From JBBKWJ01 sp037968895 (GTDB lineage: Bacteria; Actinomycetota; Acidimicrobiia; Acidimicrobiales; SZUA-35): 25,799 bases of DNA. This document shows, piece by piece, positions 22,776-25,799 of this stretch. The stretch's first letter is position 1, and every line of letters begins with the position of its first letter. The position numbers and the translations under genes were made by a program. The stretch covers positions 1-25,799 of the forward strand of contig JBBKWJ010000063.1 in assembly GCA_037968895.1 (NCBI GenBank), given 5' to 3'. Under the pieces are notes generated by a model. That model made no database searches and was not told the DNA's origin. It was given only the letters and a program-made list of their open reading frames with translations.

Positions 22776-24158
22776 TTGCCCACCCCCACGTACGACGCAG
22801 ATCTCATCATTATCGGCAGTGGTAGTGGCAACTCGATCCCTGACTACTTGAGTGACAAACGAATAATTCTCATCGAGAAGGGCACGTTTGGCGGCACGTG
22901 CCTCAACGTTGGTTGCATCCCATCAAAGATGTTCGTTCTGCCTGCAGACGCTGCGGTCTCGCCCCGAGAGGCGGCCCGAATCAATGTTGATCTGACCCTC
23001 AATGGGTCTGACTTTGAGGCCATTCGCGATCGGGTCTTCGGGCTCATCGACCCAATCGCATCTGGGGGCGAGGAGTATCGGGCAACCGGTACGCCGAACG
23101 TCGAATACATCCACGGGCTCGCCCGGTTTGTTGGCCCAAAGACACTAGAAGTCAACGGTCGAACGATCTCCGCCCCGACGATCCTTGTCGGCGTAGGATC
23201 CCGTCCAACGATTCTGCCCATTCCCGGTCTCGCCGACGTTCGACACCACACCTCGGACACCATCATGCGGCTGGAGACGCTCCCCAAGCGGCTCGGCATC
23301 ATTGGTGGAGGCTTCATCGCAGTCGAAATGGGCCACGTGTTCAGCGGCCTTGGCTCGGATGTCACCATGTTCAATAGGAGTGACAAGCTGCTTGGCGTCC
23401 ACGATGCCGATATCTCGTCACGATTCACCGAGCTGTTCCGTGAGCGGGCAACGCTGCGTCTCGGCTGCGTCCCCGACCTGATCGAGGAGATCAACGGTGA
23501 GATTGTCGTACACGTGCGGGGCGAAACGTTCGAGTTTGACGAGATCCTCGTCGCCACCGGCCGCACTTCAAATGCCGACCTTGTCGAGGCCGAAGCGGGC
23601 GGCCTCACGTGCGACTACTACAACCGGATCGAAGTCGACGCCCACATGGAATCCGTGGTCCCAGGCGTCTATGCGATCGGTGATGTCGCTAACCGCTTCC
23701 AGCTAAAGCACGTGGCGAACGCCGAGGCAAAAGTTGCGTTCTGGAACATCGCGCACCCCGAGCAACGGCGCCAGATCGACTACCGAGCAGTTCCTGCTGC
23801 CGTATTCAGCCATCCCCAGATCGCCAGCGTCGGGCTCACCGAGGAAGACGCAATTGCTGAAGGTGTCGCGTACGTGGTTGGAATGCGTGACTACGGAAGC
23901 ACTGCATATGGATGGGCGCTCAACGATTCTGAGTCGTTCGCGAAGGTACTCGTAAGCCCCGAAACTGGGCTCATTCTTGGCTGCCACATCCTCGGTCCAC
24001 AGGCTGCGTCCCTCATCCAACCGGTAATTCAGGCCATGCAGTTTAGTCAAACGGCTCAGGCCGTCGCCGAGCAGGTGTTCTACATTCATCCTGCACTGAC
24101 CGAAGTTGTCGAAAACGCTTTACTGGCAGCAGTTGAAGCGATTCAGGAGTACATATGA
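22776..24158 (+). CDS. mtr: Mycothione reductase
   Basis: 460-residue FAD-dependent pyridine-nucleotide disulfide oxidoreductase that reduces mycothione (oxidised mycothiol) with NADPH, keeping the actinobacterial thiol pool reduced in the cytoplasm. The FAD motif GSGSGNS is at 14-20; the redox-active pair is Cys42/Cys47 in GGTCLNVGCIPSK; the NADPH-binding motif IIGGGFIAVEMGHVF and the second FAD motif YAIGDV follow; the C-terminal catalytic dyad His438/Glu443 is in IHPALTEVVENALL. GSGSGNS, DRVFGLIDPIA and the C-terminal AYGWAL closely match mycobacterial Mtr and separate it from lipoamide dehydrogenase or mercuric reductase. The start is TTG 22776 with a weak ribosome site. Its stop overlaps the next gene's start (ATGA), implying translational coupling. 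Confidence 0.92.
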   Translation: MPTPTYDADLIIIGSGSGNSIPDYLSDKRIILIEKGTFGGTCLNVGCIPSKMFVLPADAAVSPREAARINVDLTLNGSDFEAIRDRVFGLIDPIASGGEEYRATGTPNVEYIHGLARFVGPKTLEVNGRTISAPTILVGVGSRPTILPIPGLADVRHHTSDTIMRLETLPKRLGIIGGGFIAVEMGHVFSGLGSDVTMFNRSDKLLGVHDADISSRFTELFRERATLRLGCVPDLIEEINGEIVVHVRGETFEFDEILVATGRTSNADLVEAEAGGLTCDYYNRIEVDAHMESVVPGVYAIGDVANRFQLKHVANAEAKVAFWNIAHPEQRRQIDYRAVPAAVFSHPQIASVGLTEEDAIAEGVAYVVGMRDYGSTAYGWALNDSESFAKVLVSPETGLILGCHILGPQAASLIQPVIQAMQFSQTAQAVAEQVFYIHPALTEVVENALLAAVEAIQEYI

Positions 24159-25000
24159 CCATCGAGTCTCAAAAACTCGTTGATCTTCTTCGCATGATGC
24201 CGGCTGCAGCCGTGATCATCGATGAGGGAAATATCATTGGGACCAACCCGGAGTGCATTGAGCTCACTGGGATTCCTCGCAACCGTCTGGTTGGTACGCC
24301 CCTCGCTGATCTTGTGGTGACCGAGCACCAGCGCGATGTAGAGATTTTGCTCAACGTCGACGAACACTTGCTAGTTCACCGTTCAGTTCGCCTCGCTAAC
24401 GGTCTCAACCCGCTTGAGTTCTCAGGCAAGCGCCTGACCGACCGCCTGGTCATCGTCAGCATGCGATCGATGGCGTCGGAGCACATGCTCTCGGCCCAGG
24501 CCGGCGGCATGCTTACTCACGACTCGGTCACCGGGCTCCCAAACCGCTATCACTTGCTCGAACAGCTACATCAGCGGCTCGCGGCAGTGCCAGCGAAGCC
24601 GATTGCAATCATCGCCATTTGGATCGACGACCTCGACGGACTCAAATCTGAGCGTGGTTCTCGTGTTGTCGAGCGTGTCAGCCGTCAGGTGGGCGAACGT
24701 ATCCAGAATCGGCTCAGGGGACCCGACCTTCTTGGCCGGTTCGACGACTCGGCTTTCCTAGCCCTTCTCGCCACCGACTCCGAGCCCGATCAACTCACCA
24801 TCATCGCCGACCGTCTCCGTCACGAGGTTGCGTTCCCTGTCGAATTCGATGGCCAACTCATCTCGTTCACGGCATCAGTAACTGTCGCCGCTATCGGCAG
24901 CAAGCGCCCGTCGATGGAGCTAATCCTTTCCCGACTCGACACGTTCGGTCGCCAGACGAATTCACGCCAAGGAAACAGGACTGATATTCTCACGTTCTGA
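24155..25000 (+). CDS. PAS domain protein with degenerate GGDEF domain
   Basis: 281-residue cytoplasmic protein. Residues of about 5-105 form a PAS-like sensor domain (MMPAAAVIIDEGNIIGTNPECIELTG); from about 120 a GGDEF-type domain begins with the canonical HDSVTGLPNRYHLLEQL. The catalytic GGDEF motif is replaced by DDSAF (197-201) in GRFDDSAFLALL, so diguanylate cyclase activity is very unlikely, and no EAL domain is present. It may bind GTP or c-di-GMP, or signal through protein contacts. ATG 24155 overlaps the mtr stop as ATGA, and its own TGA overlaps the next ATG by one base, so it is the middle gene of a tightly coupled three-gene unit. This suggests a role tied to redox state, which is inference. 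Confidence 0.85.
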   Translation: MTIESQKLVDLLRMMPAAAVIIDEGNIIGTNPECIELTGIPRNRLVGTPLADLVVTEHQRDVEILLNVDEHLLVHRSVRLANGLNPLEFSGKRLTDRLVIVSMRSMASEHMLSAQAGGMLTHDSVTGLPNRYHLLEQLHQRLAAVPAKPIAIIAIWIDDLDGLKSERGSRVVERVSRQVGERIQNRLRGPDLLGRFDDSAFLALLATDSEPDQLTIIADRLRHEVAFPVEFDGQLISFTASVTVAAIGSKRPSMELILSRLDTFGRQTNSRQGNRTDILTF

Positions 25001-25799
25001 TGTCTTCATACACCAAGGGCCTGCACGAAGTCGCTGACGGAATCCACGCGTACCTTCAACCTGATGGCGGTTGGGGCTGGAGCAACGCCGGCCTCGTCGT
25101 TGGCGACGGAAGCTCGCTCCTCGTCGACACCTTGTTCGACTTGGCTCTTACCCAGCAGATGCTCGATGCAATGGCTTCTGTGGTTGACACCGTGCCGATC
25201 GAGACGCTGGTGAACACCCATGCCAATGGCGACCATTGCTATGGGAACCAGCTGATCACAGGGGCAGAAATCATTGCCTCGGCGGCGTCGGCGGCCGAGA
25301 TGGAGAACCTGCCACCTTCTGGATTGGCCAAGCTCCTCGAGATCGATCTTGGGCCTCAGGTCACTCAGTATCTACAAGATTCCTTCGGTGCATTTCGGTT
25401 CGACAACATCGATCTACGCGCTCCCGACCGAACGTTCACCGGAGAGCTAACTGTCCAAGCTGGCGGCCGGTCGGTCGAGCTTGTTGAGGTCGGCCCCGCC
25501 CACACCGCGGGCGATGTGCTCGTGTATGTACCAGACGCCAAGACGATCTTCACCGGTGACATTCTGTTCATCGAAGGAACACCGATCGTCTGGGATGGAC
25601 CGGTGAGTAATTGGCTCGCCGCCTGTGACCGCATACTCGATCTCGATTGCGACGTCATAGTTCCTGGCCACGGCCCGCTTACCGATGCCGCTGGTGTCCA
25701 GGCGGTAAAGGACTACCTCGAGTTCGTTGTCCGTGAGGCGACGTCGCGACACGAGATCGGCATGAGCGCGGCAGACGCCGCTCGCGATATCTCGCTCGG
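25000..25799 (+). CDS. Metallo-beta-lactamase-fold hydrolase (partial, runs off window)
   Basis: ATG 25000 overlaps the preceding TGA by one base; the frame is open for 266 codons to the window edge. It is an MBL-fold metallohydrolase: the metal motif reads HANGDH (family HxHxDH, second His replaced by Asn), followed by GPAHTAGDV (third metal His), FTGDILF (bridging Asp) and VPGHGP (last His). The HxNGDH variant is, to my recollection, found in a set of actinobacterial MBL proteins, so it is probably functional. Substrate is unknown. The position directly after mtr makes a thioester or mycothiol-conjugate hydrolase (glyoxalase II-like) attractive, but nothing in the sequence proves it. Confidence 0.88.
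   Translation, partial: MSSYTKGLHEVADGIHAYLQPDGGWGWSNAGLVVGDGSSLLVDTLFDLALTQQMLDAMASVVDTVPIETLVNTHANGDHCYGNQLITGAEIIASAASAAEMENLPPSGLAKLLEIDLGPQVTQYLQDSFGAFRFDNIDLRAPDRTFTGELTVQAGGRSVELVEVGPAHTAGDVLVYVPDAKTIFTGDILFIEGTPIVWDGPVSNWLAACDRILDLDCDVIVPGHGPLTDAAGVQAVKDYLEFVVREATSRHEIGMSAADAARDISL

Noticed and set aside
22844..23608. 254-codon minus-strand open frame inside mtr
   Set aside because: Antisense to conserved FAD and NADPH motifs of mycothione reductase; composition is Ser/Arg/Pro-rich shadow sequence.
1..25799. CRISPR arrays, tRNA/rRNA genes, prophage genes, toxin-antitoxin pairs, restriction-modification or known defence genes
   Set aside because: Reading all intergenic regions and frames gave no repeat-spacer pattern, no tRNA-like cloverleaf and no proteins of these types apart from the HNH gene, which has no partner gene.

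Overview
The window is about 25.8 kb of gene-dense, moderately GC-rich DNA from an actinobacterium. Support comes from a mycothione reductase (mycothiol redox chemistry), an F420-type luciferase-like oxidoreductase, a SARP/AfsR-type regulator, a DUF222/HNH protein of the 13E12 type with a LexA-type box, two lipoproteins and several GTG/TTG starts. An Acidimicrobiia-like lineage is my inference; no rRNA or other taxonomic marker is present. No tRNA, rRNA, CRISPR array or riboswitch was recognised. The longest gene-free stretch is about 165 bp (17182-17346), so no gap exceeds 300 bp.

Layout. 1-123: 3' end of an IS30-type transposase, running in from the left. 170-1366: DUF222/HNH protein behind a near-perfect SOS box. 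1387-3619 (minus): acetolactate-synthase-like TPP enzyme, then a DUF2461 protein. 3742-7231 (plus): glgX and glgA, overlapping. 7242-10059 (minus): single-domain cyclic-nucleotide-binding protein, F420 LLM oxidoreductase, glgC, converging on glgA. 10193-14850 (plus): orphan family-5 solute-binding lipoprotein and a large SARP-type ATPase regulator. 14824-17181 (minus): 785-residue protein with a C-terminal DUF2236 (Lcp/MpaB-like) oxygenase domain. 17347-18429 (plus): unknown lipoprotein. 18452-19330 (minus) and 19360-20547 (plus): divergent beta-hydroxyacid dehydrogenase and aminotransferase. 20540-22159 (minus): polytopic GT-C-like membrane protein. 22265-22702 (plus): DUF983 zinc-ribbon membrane protein. 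22776 to the right edge (plus): mycothione reductase, PAS plus degenerate GGDEF protein, and metallo-beta-lactamase-fold hydrolase (cut by the window end), with overlapping stops and starts.

How the genes work together. GlgC makes ADP-glucose, GlgA polymerises it and GlgX debranches the product, so this is the classical GlgC-GlgA glycogen route; branching enzyme and phosphorylase are not in the window. glgC sits in a putative operon that begins with a cyclic-nucleotide-binding protein, a possible link between second messenger and carbon storage. The mtr cluster joins thiol redox recycling to a signalling-type protein that has lost its GGDEF catalytic motif. Four genes share the arrangement TANNNT, exactly six bases, then ATG or GTG, with little or no Shine-Dalgarno sequence, which suggests leaderless mRNAs. 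The least ordinary items are the SOS-box-controlled HNH gene beside an IS30 remnant, the two-part oxygenase, the mtr/degenerate-GGDEF/MBL operon and the cNMP-LLM-glgC operon. I did not find a clear defence system or another complete undescribed multi-gene machine.
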